Below the pieces are notes generated by a model, which was not told the DNA's origin, did no database searches, and saw nothing but the letters and a program-made list of their open reading frames with translations. The position numbers were made by a program, and so were the translations under genes. 64,000 bases of DNA from the NCBI GenBank assembly GCA_025667525.1, contig CM046878.1, positions 394,758,974 through 394,822,973 on the forward strand, read 5' to 3'. The stretch is from Glebionis coronaria. Its lineage: Eukaryota; Streptophyta; Magnoliopsida; Asterales; Asteraceae. The first letter of the stretch is position 1; the number at the start of each line of letters is the position of its first letter. Shown here piece after piece: positions 1 to 10,497 of this stretch.

Positions 1-234
1 TCCTTTCTAATAACAAAGGAGTCGTCGATCTCAGTAAGAATCTCGTTCAATACGCATGGACCAAACACATTGAAATTCGTCATTACTTTCTTAGGGATAA
101 TATTCAAATAGGAAATATCTCAATAAAAAGTAGCTCCAAAAGATAAATTAGTTGATATCTTAACCAAAACACTTAAGCGTGAGCATTTTAACTTGCTTAT
201 ATTAGGCCTTGGACTAATGGAACTTTCGTCGTAA
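1..234 (+). pseudogene. Ty1/copia pol C-terminus (RNase H end), element G relic
   Basis: The window opens inside a copia polyprotein on the plus strand. The frame starting at base 3 gives the end of an RNase H domain, including TKHIEIRHYFLRDN, the segment that follows the last RNase H motif in copia elements. The frame is lost near 141-144, and the closing part (DILTKTLKREHFN, ending LGLGLMELSS before TAA at 232-234) is in another frame. The gene is therefore broken by a small indel and is a relic. The equivalent stretch in elements C1 and C2 reads [10 protein letters not shown] followed by LADIFTK, which supports the call. Its 5' part lies outside the window. It is probably the oldest layer here, the host into which B inserted. 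Confidence 0.85.
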
Positions 235-895
235 AGTCATATCAATTTTTCACCAACTTGCAGCACGGACCCAAGTTGGACAAAGACGAACCCAAATGAA
301 TTGGGTCTGCAGGGTCCGTCCATCCCTAAGATTGATTCTTAGTTATTTAAATTTTTCTTTAATTGCATAATACCTCTTAATGTGATTCTAGGGTTTTATT
401 TCAGTTGCACAAAATCAAAATTAAATATTTCTAAAAAATAATTGATATACTGTATGCATTCTTTGTTAATGGCAATAAAACACTTATTAAACATAATCGA
501 TTCAAACAAAATATTAAGCATTTCTAGGAATCCCGATTGCCCTAAATCTTTTAAATCCTTCTCACTATTTAGGACATGCGGAAAATTTAATTTTCCATTG
601 TAAATACAATATATAGAAAACAATCTTTTTCATCATAGCATTTGGACTCATCAACGGTAAATGAAGTGTATAATCAATATGCACTTACATGTAAGTTCAT
701 TCATAGCAACATCAAACTTAAGGAGCATTTAGGTTATCACAAAAAACGTGCATAAAATGTTTTCCTTTAATAAGTTTTTTTTGGTCGAGATAACTGCATC
801 TCCACGTTGTTTACATATAGGCACACACTAGGCATATCTTCACTTACTTCTTAATCTTTTCTAATTTCGTCGCCCTAAATGCCTTAGGAACAACT
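235..895 (+). other. Spacer between pol end and extra ORF of element G
   Basis: AT-rich sequence with no ORF of substance on either strand. A short stretch around 250-330 repeats the words GACCC and GGGTC in inverted arrangement; a similar GGACCC/GGGTCC cluster occurs at 43820-43970. I see no promoter, tRNA or LTR end here. In Sirevirus-like copia elements a spacer of this kind lies between pol and a downstream extra ORF, as it does in C2. Confidence 0.5.
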
Positions 896-1317
896 ATGCC
901 TCATGCTTGTACCTATGACCACAAGGATACTAGTGAATACATTCCTCTATTCCACCGATCTAAACACCTTATCCCACAACAAAACGGTTCGTGCAAAGAA
1001 CTACAAGACCGTGTTTTTCATGAAGATCGTATAGTTCATACATCATTCCCTAGAAAAGAACAAATTTGTAAAGTATTTTATAGGATTCCCTTTCATTGTT
1101 TATTAGACATAGATGAACAAATATTACCCGAGTTTGTGCTAGATATTTATATGTACGGTAGGGTTAGCTATAATGAAGAACACATCCTCCTAATCTGTTT
1201 TCAAGCAAATGGTCATGATTTCAACTTCACTCTAAATGAATTTGCTTAAATCCAAAGGATTCCATGTGATGGTGCTTGTATCTGCACTGATACTTACTCA
1301 CTTACCGCCCTTGATTG
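896..1317 (+). pseudogene. Extra ORF downstream of copia pol, 5' part (element G)
   Basis: An open frame starts at ATG 896 and runs 117 codons to TAA at 1247-1249. The same frame then stays open for another 22 codons, up to the point where element B begins at 1318. The reading resumes across B at 42811, so the two halves were one gene before the insertion. I do not recognise a catalytic domain. The start MPHACTYDHKDTSEYIPLF and the region around DIDEQILPEFVLDIY look like a soluble globular protein; there is no signal peptide or membrane segment. By position, downstream of a copia pol, it corresponds to the env-like or accessory ORF of Sirevirus-type elements, but envelope function is not shown. 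The TAA is explained by a C-to-T change in a CAA codon. Confidence 0.6.
1313..1317. repeat. Target-site duplication of B, left copy
   Basis: GATTG immediately left of the TG terminus of B. The right copy at 42811-42815 is GATAG, one mismatch. With the right version, the pre-insertion reading frame of the interrupted ORF continues without a break, so the left copy is probably the mutated one. Confidence 0.75.
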
Positions 1318-1892
1318 TGTGAGAACCCGTACTTTCCTAGCATTATTTTATTCTTTTATTCGTGTTTCTTAAATTTTCTTACGTATTACGTTTTCTTGTA
1401 TTCTTATATGTAAATCATTAGATCATGTTAATTTTAACAAATTATACTTTTCATTTATTTTCTGATCATTGATAAATACTTTATCTGGAATTATAAAATT
1501 CTCATTTTATTTTTCCGTATTTAATTTAAATCAAAGTTTTTGATTTAAAATCACTCGCGTGCGTTTTACAACGAGTTTACTCAAAATCAATGTACAACGA
1601 GAATTCCTAGTGATCGCGATACCGACGGATGCCCAAAATTTTACATTTTATTATCGATTGTTTCGATAATTAACATTTTCGATGATTTCGTTTTAATTAC
1701 GTATTAAGTCGTGTCAGGAAATCATATAATAATTTTTATGATGCATTGTAACTTTTGAAAAGTATTTTTACGAAACCCGAGCCCCGTAAATATTTTCAAT
1801 ATTTACCAATAACCATTTTTTACCCTTTAAACTAGTAAATTACTTTTTAGTCCAAAACTATTCCATATTGGCAAAACTAGCCCTCACTCCAC

Positions 1893-1900
1893 TATATAAA
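1893..1900 (+). promoter_or_regulatory. Probable TATA box of B LTR
   Basis: TATATAAA about 575 bp into the LTR, followed by a pyrimidine- and CA-rich stretch typical of plant 5' leaders. It would place the U3/R boundary near 1925. The 3' LTR lost this part. Confidence 0.55.
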
Positions 1901-2875
1901 TTGATTTTTTTACACCAAACCTCCATTTTACTTCATAAAAACACACACACACACAAATTTCTTTTCTCCCCTCCTTTGTTTTCTTTGATTACCGCCACCC
2001 ATCACCATCCAAAACACCCCTCAAGTTTATTTTTTAGCTTGAATCTACAAATCTAATCAAACTCCATGTTACATATCTTGTTGTGATTCTTTTAGTACAA
2101 AAAAAAAATCCTAAATGCATCAAAGTTTTCATAAAGTGATGATTTTATGGTTGGATGATCTTTTAATCATCATGCATGTGATGATCTAGGTAGGATCATC
2201 ATGTTTTCATGTTAAAAAGTTTTATTTTGATCTTTGATTTTTATTAAAATCTAACATGCAAGTATTATAGGAGTGTTTGGTTGACGGGTATGATAGTATA
2301 GTGATCCTAGAGGGAATGATTAGCTTTGGTGGAAAAATTGATTTGTCATGTTTTCTAAAAGGGTATTTTGGGACAGCAGGTCTATAACAGATTTTTCGTG
2401 GGTTTAAGGGTTGTGAAAGGCTGATATTATTTGATATTGTTGTAGAGTTATTCAAAATGCTCGTTTTGTTATAAGATAGAGCTTCTAACTCTTTACGAGT
2501 CAAAAGTTATGCTAGTTTTAGTATTCGTGTACCGGGAGACGCAAGTCGGCACAATCCGAAATTGTGACTGATTTTGGGTCGACTCTCGGGGACTTTAGGC
2601 TTGGTTAGACAAATGATACTAATGATTTTCAAGGTTTACAAACTTAATTTGATGAGTCTAGTAGTGGTTTCAAAAGGCGGATTGTCGAGATAATACTTTT
2701 AAAGTGGTATAAATGGTTTTACAAAACAAGTGTATAATTCTGTCCCAAATTTGGAGTCGAGTAAAGTGTCGAGCTGATGAGTTTTAAAGTGATAACCTTG
2801 GCTCAAATTTTTCTAGGCTCTTATATAGGTTATAAGTAGCCTTGTACCAAGTTTCATCTAAAACGGACAAGTCTA

Positions 2876-3651
2876 GATAGGGTAGATCGGTGTGTACATT
2901 TGGAGTGTACATGCTGATTGGTATTTGGACACTTAGTTTAATGCTCGTTTTGCGTGAGTTTGAGTATTCACTATTGGGCATGGTGACTTACTCAAGTTCT
3001 TAGTCATTATATAAATGACTTAGCTACTGGTCCAAATAAGGTAAAAGGATAGTTTGACTTGCGTTGACTTGGCGTCGGATGACGGGTCAATTTCAAGTAT
3101 ACAAGTGTTTAATCGAGTAGAGTTGAATTAACGGGAGAGTGTGGATTCATTTGGTTCGTGTCAATGGTTTTGAAATATGAATACTGTGAAAACATTGAGT
3201 CATATTATATTTGTTATATATCGATATTTGAGTTCGAGTCTTAACGCGCGCCTTATTGTGATTGATAGGGTAGATCGGTGTGTACATTTGGAGTGTACAT
3301 GCTGATTGGTATTTGGACACTTAGTTTAATGCTCGTTTTGCGTGAGTTTGAGTATTCACTATTGGGAATGGTGACTTACTCAAGTGCTTAGTCATTATAT
3401 AAATGACTTAGCTACTGGTCCAAATAAGGTAAAAGGATAGTTTGACTTGCGTTGACTTGGCGTCGGATGACGGGTCAATTTCAAGTATACAAGTGTTTAA
3501 TCGAGTAGAGTTGAATTAACGGGAGAGTGTGGATTCATTTGGTTCGTGTCAATGGTTTTGAAATACGAATACTTTGAAAACATTGAGTCATATTATATTT
3601 TTTATATATCGATATTTGAGTTCTAGGCTTAACGCGCGCCTTATTGTGATA
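2876..3651 (+). repeat. 388-bp tandem duplication inside B 5' LTR
   Basis: The segment beginning GATAGGGTAGATCGG at 2876 recurs at 3264 with period 388. The copies are nearly identical, including the shared end TTATTGTGAT; differences are single bases such as GGGCATGG versus GGGAATGG. The duplication is younger than most divergence in the LTR. Confidence 0.9.
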
Positions 3652-4614
3652 GGTTGCGGTTTTTGTGTTTCCCGGGCATCCATATCGTCGGTGATCGTCT
3701 CACTACCATTGTTTCTAATCAGTTTCCGAGTACCGTGATTGACTTACCTCGTGGCTAAGGTGAGTTCATAGCCCCTTTTTACTTGTACTTGATTTCTAAA
3801 CACGGGGTGAGATTTTACATGGTGGAACACAACCATTTAAAAAAACTGTATGCTATCCAAAACTTGTATGCTATCCAGAACGTGTATGCTTTCCAGACTT
3901 TCATTATTATTATTGCTTTTTAGTCTAGCCTTAAGTTTCCTCTTCTGATCATGAACCGTTAATTTCGAGTACCAAGCACGAATGTTGTGGGTGGATCCAT
4001 CGGGATTGACAATCCCCGTCTCAAGTACCTTGACGCACTGATATTTGTTTAATCTTGAGTATCTAGGCTGAATACTCCCTAGAGGAACTTACATTTAGTT
4101 AAGCTTCGGTTCATGAACTGAACAACAATAATAATAGTTTCGGACTATGGTTGACGTATATAACCATTTTCCATATTACTTGTTTTACAAATGAATGCTT
4201 GTGTTCCACATCCTTATTACTAAACCTATGAATATCACTCAACTTTATGTTGACGATTTTACATGTTTAATCTCAGGTATTATTACTTAGCTTTGCTTGG
4301 ATGGGAGCCCGCATGATATTATCGCAGCTTGGAGATTTATGTGATGCTTTTAAAAGATTGGTTTTAGTATAAACTGTCAGAAGTTTATTCTATCTTTTGG
4401 GCAACTTTATGTTATAAATCGTGACAAAATAATAAATCTTTCCGCATATAAAACTCTGGGACCTATGTTTAAAACTCTGAACTCTTATGATGTAATGTAC
4501 ATGTTTTTATTACGTTAGCTTTGTGTCAACTGTAAATCATTATTTCTTGTACTATGACGTGTTACCCCCTTGTTGCCTAGTTGTTCCATGTCAGATTCTG
4601 GGGGTCTCACAGAT

Positions 4615-4626
4615 TGGTATCAGAGC
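4615..4626 (+). other. Primer-binding site of B (tRNA-Met type)
   Basis: TGGTATCAGAGC lies three bases after the LTR end. This is the standard plant primer-binding site complementary to the 3' end of initiator methionine tRNA. Confidence 0.9.
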
Positions 4627-5873
4627 GATGGTTATAGGGAACTGAGTCGTTTTCAAAACTTAGTCTATTACCAAAAGTTCAATTATTTCATGTTTTAAGT
4701 GTCAAACATAGAATCTGCCAATGTTGTTCGATATCTGTGCGAGTAACTCTCTAATCCTTATTAATTACTTCTAATTATCATTGTAGTATTTCTTCTCCTG
4801 ATTACATGTTGAAATATTACATTACCCTAATGACGATAATTACTATGTCTTTTCAAAGCCTATGTGCTTCATGAATTATCATTGGATAATACTTGATTAC
4901 ATATGCTCTTACTGCATTTCTTGAATTCTTGTTCTTGTGAACTGATTTTGTTGCAATGATTTTATATTTTTCTGACGTTACATACTTGTATTCAGAGCGC
5001 GTATGCTGCCGACTCTTAATTCCTTAATTTTCTGAGTACTATTGCTATCTTGTTTATGCGTGATACGACTGACTTCATATGCTCGTTCATTTGAACCGTC
5101 TGTTTTTTTTCTCGACCCACTGTCATATGTTGTGCATACTCCCGTGATACCATTGTTCGGGATTAAGAAGGGTTGCTTTCAATGAAACTTCTGATTTTCA
5201 TTTTACTACCGTGCGTGTTGCTTTCATTGTTTAACTCCTTAAAGATCTCTATTTAGATATCCAAATTGCTTCCGACCATTTGTGATTGGATATCTTGAAA
5301 AAAAAAATAGTCTATAGACCATTGTGTAGCTCAATGTGTCTACCAGAAAGACTAAAGAACATAGTGTGAGTCACAAATCTCGAAGCATTCGTTGAATCCG
5401 TATTGAATAATATCGTGGGTTTTCATAACCTTGATTGACCTTTACTTCACCTTTTTAAACGACAATTGTACATGGATTACATTTTATTTCATTGACCATA
5501 TTACGTTTCAACTTCTAATTATAACGTCCGTTTGTATCGTGAAACCATCATTGTCATCTTGAGATTCATCCTTTATTGTGTAGCGAATGTCTGGAACGCA
5601 ATTCCATTTCTATAAATATGTACCCTCTCTTTTCATTAAACCTCCTCACTCCGGGAGTGCAACTTGTTAATGTCCCGTTTCTTTCTCGATATGTCTTGTG
5701 ATTTTGGAAATCATGCCAGAAAGAGACCTTTCTGCATTGCATCTTGCAACCGAAGACACGAATGACATGCGTCGTTTTTTATCTCTCAGATTATCGTTGG
5801 TATTCTTGAACCATTTCTATACTGTGTTTTCTTTACACGATTAATTATACAGTTTATTCTCTTTCGTCTTTAT
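4627..5873 (+). other. B internal region, 5' part, non-coding
   Basis: About 1.2 kb without a long ORF on either strand and no gag motif. It has mixed composition with pyrimidine-rich runs and ends at the target site of A. I see nothing else in it. Confidence 0.7.
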
Positions 5874-5878
5874 GGATT
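5874..5878. repeat. Target-site duplication of A, left copy
   Basis: GGATT directly before TGATATGAGC. The right copy at 38976-38980 is GGAAT, one mismatch, as expected for an insertion of some age. Confidence 0.7.
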
Positions 5879-6856
5879 TGATATGAGCTTATATACTCAA
5901 ATCATTTATATCAATAAACAATGAAATAATGCATGAAATGTATGAAATTTGCCTTGTATTTGTATGTCTCTTGTTTTAATGTGTGTAGGTACCGAAGATC
6001 GCAAAAATCGACAAAAAACGGCACGCGATTGAAGAAAAGATCGACGAAGCCAATTTCAAGTCGTTTTTAGAGGATTTAATATAAAATGGGCCAAGTGGGA
6101 CCCACATTTGGGAAATGGGCCTAAAAGCCCATTTAAAGAAGTATTTTTCACTTTGATATATGAAAGCCCATTAAATAAAACGGATGGAAGTTATGCAAGT
6201 TTGGGGTCCAAAATGTTCAAAGGCCCGTCACAAATATATTAGCAGTTGGAAATCAAGCCCATGCCAAGCCCAAGATTGAAATAAATTGAGACGGTGGAAA
6301 GTATTTACTTGGAAGAGTCAACAAAGTATGGTCAAAACAAAATTCCCATTCACGTTACATTTCCACTCACCACACACATAAAATAAATAAATGTTTTATT
6401 TACCCCATCCCCACTTACTTTCATTCGATACATCCAAGAAATCACCCACCTTTCTTTTATCTCAAACAAATAAACCAGACACTCCTTTCCCAAACCCTAA
6501 TTAAACCTAGTTAATCTTAATTGCAAGTTACTTTTGGGGGTTTTGATTCACACGTTTAATTCACACGAGTTGGGATAAAACCCCCACATTTCCGGATGTT
6601 GAAGTTAGATGCCTTGTGAGACGTGGCATCACCTTACTGGTTGTGACAGCAAAGATTCTCTCAATCCACCAATAAGAGGAGGACACATCAGCAATCAAAG
6701 TAGCACAACTAGCACAACGGATGCCACGTTGGCAATCCGTGTGCTAGTGTGCGATTATCAGCCTTACGATCAAAACAGAAAAGAGAGAGAAGAAAGAAGA
6801 GTTGATCCAAGGGCTACAAAGGATTCTCCCTCAACAACCAAACCCCCTGGTTTTGC

Positions 6857-6864
6857 TATAAATA
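6857..6864 (+). promoter_or_regulatory. TATA box of A 5' LTR
   Basis: TATAAATA followed by CCCCCTCTTTTC, conserved in the other two A-type LTRs (36924-36931 and 56888-56895). An AATAAA-containing stretch (TTAATAAAAAG) about 120 bp downstream would serve as the poly(A) signal. With transcription starting near 6890, U3 is about 1 kb and R-U5 about 2 kb, an unusually long transcribed LTR part. Confidence 0.7.
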
Positions 6865-7323
6865 CCCCCTCTTTTCATTGTATTGAGTATCCAATTTTTA
6901 CTTTAATGTTATTCTGTTAAAATAGGTTTAGGAAAATTATTGTAAATTTTCTTTCTATAGTATTGTAATCTGCTTTCTATATTAATAAAAAGTTCAATTT
7001 TGTGGTTCGATTGTCTTATTTTTAATATTATTTAAAGTTAACTGCAATATTTCTCTCTTAAATCTATATTAACATAACTTGAAAAATTAATTGGTCGAGT
7101 TAAATCAATAGCTTAAATTAATTAATTAAAGTAAGATTTGGAAGAAATCTATCCCCATAGGATAGGTTAAATTGAAGCTGTTAAGATTTATGATGGTTCG
7201 TGGTTTTTGGTTCGATGGTGTTAGATGAATAATGGTGGTGATGTCGTTCAGTTTTTAAGCCAGCTCAGCGTTGCGCTTCTTCACAAAGGATGTCTTCAAA
7301 AGGTGTTAATTTCTTTTTAGTTT

Positions 7324-7328
7324 ATGAT
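7324..7328. repeat. Target-site duplication of C1, left copy
   Basis: ATGAT, matched exactly by 19599-19603. The empty site is visible in the 3' LTR of A at 37391-37395, where ATGAT occurs once. Confidence 0.97.
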
Positions 7329-7648
7329 TGTAGGATTGTAAATCTTGCTTATGTATCTAGAGAGAGAAAGAGATAGAGAGATGGTGGATTTCACACAAAG
7401 CTAGAGAGAGAAAGTAATGTTTACTATGTGAAAAATAATGAAACCACACCCCTCTCCATCAAAAGAGAGGGTTTATATACCCAAGCCTTGTGATGGGCTT
7501 GGGCTTACATTGTTGGGCCGGCCTACACATGTTGTAGGCTAGGCTTGACTTTGTTTGTTTAATAAAGATATCTAGACTACGAGCTACTACTTAATATATT
7601 GTCGGAGTGACCGAATCTTCCTAAATACGTAAAAACGTATTTCCAACA
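7329..7648 (-). repeat. 3' LTR of C1
   Basis: 320 bp, reading TGTTGGAAAT to CAATCCTACA on the minus strand, identical to the copy at 19279-19598. It contains TATATAAA on the minus strand near 7468-7476 and a GA-rich microsatellite near 7360-7380. Confidence 0.97.
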
Positions 7649-7662
7649 ATCTCCCCCTAAGG
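7649..7662 (-). other. Polypurine tract of C1
   Basis: On the minus strand TTAGGGGGAGAT abuts the TGTTGG start of the 3' LTR. This is the plus-strand primer for reverse transcription. Confidence 0.93.
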
Positions 7663-9411
7663 GAGGTCACTCCAAACAAGGGCGTCACCCGAGTTACAAT
7701 AATAAAATAAACCTAGCATACTATGCTTGTCTTGAGCTCGTAGTCTTCGCCTTTCATTCTTTTTCTTTTCTGGTGAACATGCTGATGTGATCTTTGACAT
7801 CAATCTTTAGCATTAATCTCTTGCATTGATCTTGTGCATCCATCACTTGTGATCTTCGCCTCCTCGTGACACCATGTCCCACATACTTATACCTTCGTAA
7901 TTCTTGAAAGCTTCTGAGTTCGATACAGCGGAAGACTTAACTTTTAGGCTTTCTTGAATTAGATGAGGTATTAAGTGCATAAAGTATAAGCATGCGGGGA
8001 CGACTTCTTCTTGGATTCCGCAACGCCACCGTCTTCAAATGCCGCAACATAAGTAGACACGAACGAAATGGCTTTGAACATTTCATTCTAAATCGGTAGC
8101 ATTTTACCTCCGGTCGGTGAAGACCGTTGGACGATATTAGATATCGTACCCGTGACGGATAGTTTCAATTAAGTAACTTCCTGACAGGATTTCGCGGGTA
8201 AACCCGTTCTCTTTACTCGACCGTCCAAAGCTGACTGCGAACGTAAAGAGTGAATCATTTGGATAATAATATCCGCATGATTTGAAGCCGTCAATTCATG
8301 TTCCTGGAACAAGTGAAATTCAATTAAGAATCGCACCATCGTTGCTTTCCAGTTGTCACGAGCTTGATTCGTATAGAATCTTGCAAGTTACCTACCAAGT
8401 GCTGTTTGAGGTTAACACTAGAAGGATTTCCACTCATCACTGTGAATACTAAGGTATCACTCTGAGTGTTCTGGCAAGATCACTAAGATATTGCGTAGAG
8501 GCCTGGAACGTGTTTAAATTCAGTTAAGAATTAAACAGCTGTTGCTTTCCAGTTATCACAAGTTTGATTCATAAAGAATCGCACAAGTCACCTACCATGA
8601 GATTTTTGATATTCGCTCAAGAAGGATTTCCATCTTCATTGTAAATACTTTCGTATTACTCGGATGTTCAGGCAAGATCATGATGATTTTGCGTAGGACT
8701 CTTAAAATCTTTCTTACTTTTCACAGTGTGTGAAGAAGCAAGGAAATATGAAAGTGTGTCCTAGTGAGATATTTGATGATCTCAAATGGCTCTAGACTCG
8801 CGTGCACTTTGGATTTTAGTGATCGGAGGCTGGAGAGGAGTGCCACCATTTCAATACCAATTTATTCGGAGTGAATAAATCGATAGATAACGTGTTGTCT
8901 CCGTGTGATTAAAACAAATACCTTTTGAGAGATATCTGAGTTAGCTGGGATGGGTTGTGCATTGCATCACTGGGTCCATGATGTCTGTCTTCAATATCAA
9001 GAATCATTAACAATGATCTCAATAGCATATGTATTGACCCGGTTTCTGCCTAAAGTTGTAAGGAGGGCTTCTTTCTTTACACCCTTTATCTTTACAATTC
9101 TTTTTCATTCTTCAACCCCTTCAATGCTTACCAATACGTCATAACTAGCACCTTGTTGTGATTGTTCCAGTGCTAACTTAAGTACTTGGTCGGCATTCAG
9201 CTACGTTCACATTCTTTCTCCACCTTTCCTAAGGACTACTATTTCTAGCTATGGAATGTCCTTGGGAAGATTCCTCCGGTTCTGGAAGAATCATAGGACT
9301 TAACCTATCCTACCATCCTTATGTCACCACAATCTTCATCGTCGTGAAATAAATGGGTTTTGGGTAAGTATATGTCACCATGAAAATCCATTTTGATATA
9401 GAAAATCCATT

Positions 9412-9422
9412 TCTCTCCCCCT
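9412..9422 (-). other. Extra polypurine tract 1 of C1
   Basis: Minus strand reads AAGGGGGAGAGAA, a near copy of the true tract core AGGGGGAGA. Multiplied tracts upstream of the 3' LTR are a known Sirevirus hallmark. Confidence 0.7.
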
Positions 9423-9522
9423 TAACATATGCCACGATATTCGAAAACATTTCGCATATGTAGAGATGAGCCAGCACATTAAGTCAAACCATTTGTGATA
9501 ATATCCCATATTAAATCACATT

Positions 9523-9531
9523 TTCTCCCCC
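9523..9531 (-). other. Extra polypurine tract 2 of C1
   Basis: Minus strand reads TATGGGGGAGAAAA, again matching the GGGGGAGA core of the functional tract. Confidence 0.65.
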
Positions 9532-9893
9532 ATATTAAAAATATTAACCCAATCGATGTTTTTAATATCAATTGATTTAATGAAGTTTTAACAAAGGTTT
9601 TGGGAAGAAAAATGCAAGTCCGTTTTACCTTCATGATATCAAACGTATGAGATATGCTACCGATTTGTAACATGATCACATATTCACCATATTAGAAAAG
9701 AATTGACAAGGTTGGACCTGATAGATGAGAACATCATATGATAAGATCAAATGGTTCTTGTCAGCATATATTAGTCGCCTCGTCATGTCTGAAGTCATCT
9801 CTTGACACCACATGTACGATTGGTATTGTTGTCTTGACACCAACTTGTGAACTTGGCACGTTCGGCATCGAAGATTCTGAATGCTTGACAATT

Positions 9894-9904
9894 GCTCCCC
9901 CTCA
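9894..9904 (-). other. Extra polypurine tract 3 of C1
   Basis: Minus strand reads TTGAGGGGGAGCAATTGT. The resemblance continues past the purine core towards the LTR start word, which suggests descent from a PPT-LTR junction. Confidence 0.68.
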
Positions 9905-10497
9905 ATTGTTGACCCGTGTTCTATTGAAAGAGCTGTAGTCGTCGGTTGAGTAGTCGCATCGTCGAGTATGTAGATACCAATTGTAGATTGCTATGGTTGT
10001 AGAGATGATAGCTTCATAAAAACAAGACTTCTCTTGTTTTAACAAATAAATGCACTGAGGCGTACATAGATTTGTGTTAGACCAAGTTATAAAGTAAACT
10101 TGATCCCTTACAAGGTTTTAAAGTAAACCTTGCCCGAGAAAATTAATTCCCGTTGTGAGCCAAAGCTTTCATAAGAAATACTTGACTTTAATATGAAAAC
10201 CGGGTTGCAGTCAGAAATAACTACAAGCCATATAGACATGTTTTATGAAATATTTACAACTTTTGTACGAACTCTATTTATGGCGCCGTGTCGATATTAA
10301 TCAACATTTCTAAGGCCGTAAATATTATCGTACCAAAAGACATGCCTTGAAAAAAATAAAGTAAAAATATTTTTGGATTTTTCTAGATTTTTCAATTTTT
10401 ATTGTTTTTATATGGTTTTATATTTTTGTATTTTGCTTTTGAGGATAAAAATATAAACAATATATACAAATGATCACCAAGGATACGGAGAATAGTT

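Larger units (their letters stand above)
1318..4611 (+). repeat. 5' LTR of B (3.29 kb)
   Basis: Starts TGTGAGAACC and ends GGTCTCACA, followed three bases later by the primer-binding site. It contains a TATA box at 1893-1900 and a 388-bp tandem duplication. Its first 250 bp and last 430 bp match the 3' LTR at 42127-42810; the middle 2.6 kb is missing from the 3' copy. In the first 250 bp I count about 14 differences by eye, roughly 5%. Confidence 0.85.
7663..10497 (-). other. C1 3' non-coding region with direct repeats
   Basis: 2.8 kb between pol stop and polypurine tract without a credible ORF. It contains an imperfect tandem duplication of about 200 bp (about 8299-8499 and 8500-8700; both units carry TTGCTTTCCAGTT, then GAAGGATTTCCA, then GGCAAGATCA) and three extra polypurine tracts (9412-9422, 9523-9531, 9894-9904). 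In Sireviruses this interval may hold an env-like gene; here none remains recognisable. Confidence 0.75.

Noticed and set aside
6609..6920. 103-codon ORF in the A 5' LTR, repeated at 36676-36987
   Set aside because: It runs across the LTR TATA box, and its conservation follows from the LTR duplication. The solo LTR does not keep it as an open frame of this length.
9738..9938. 66-codon plus-strand ORF in C1
   Set aside because: Antisense to the element, overlaps an extra polypurine tract, no domain and no start context.
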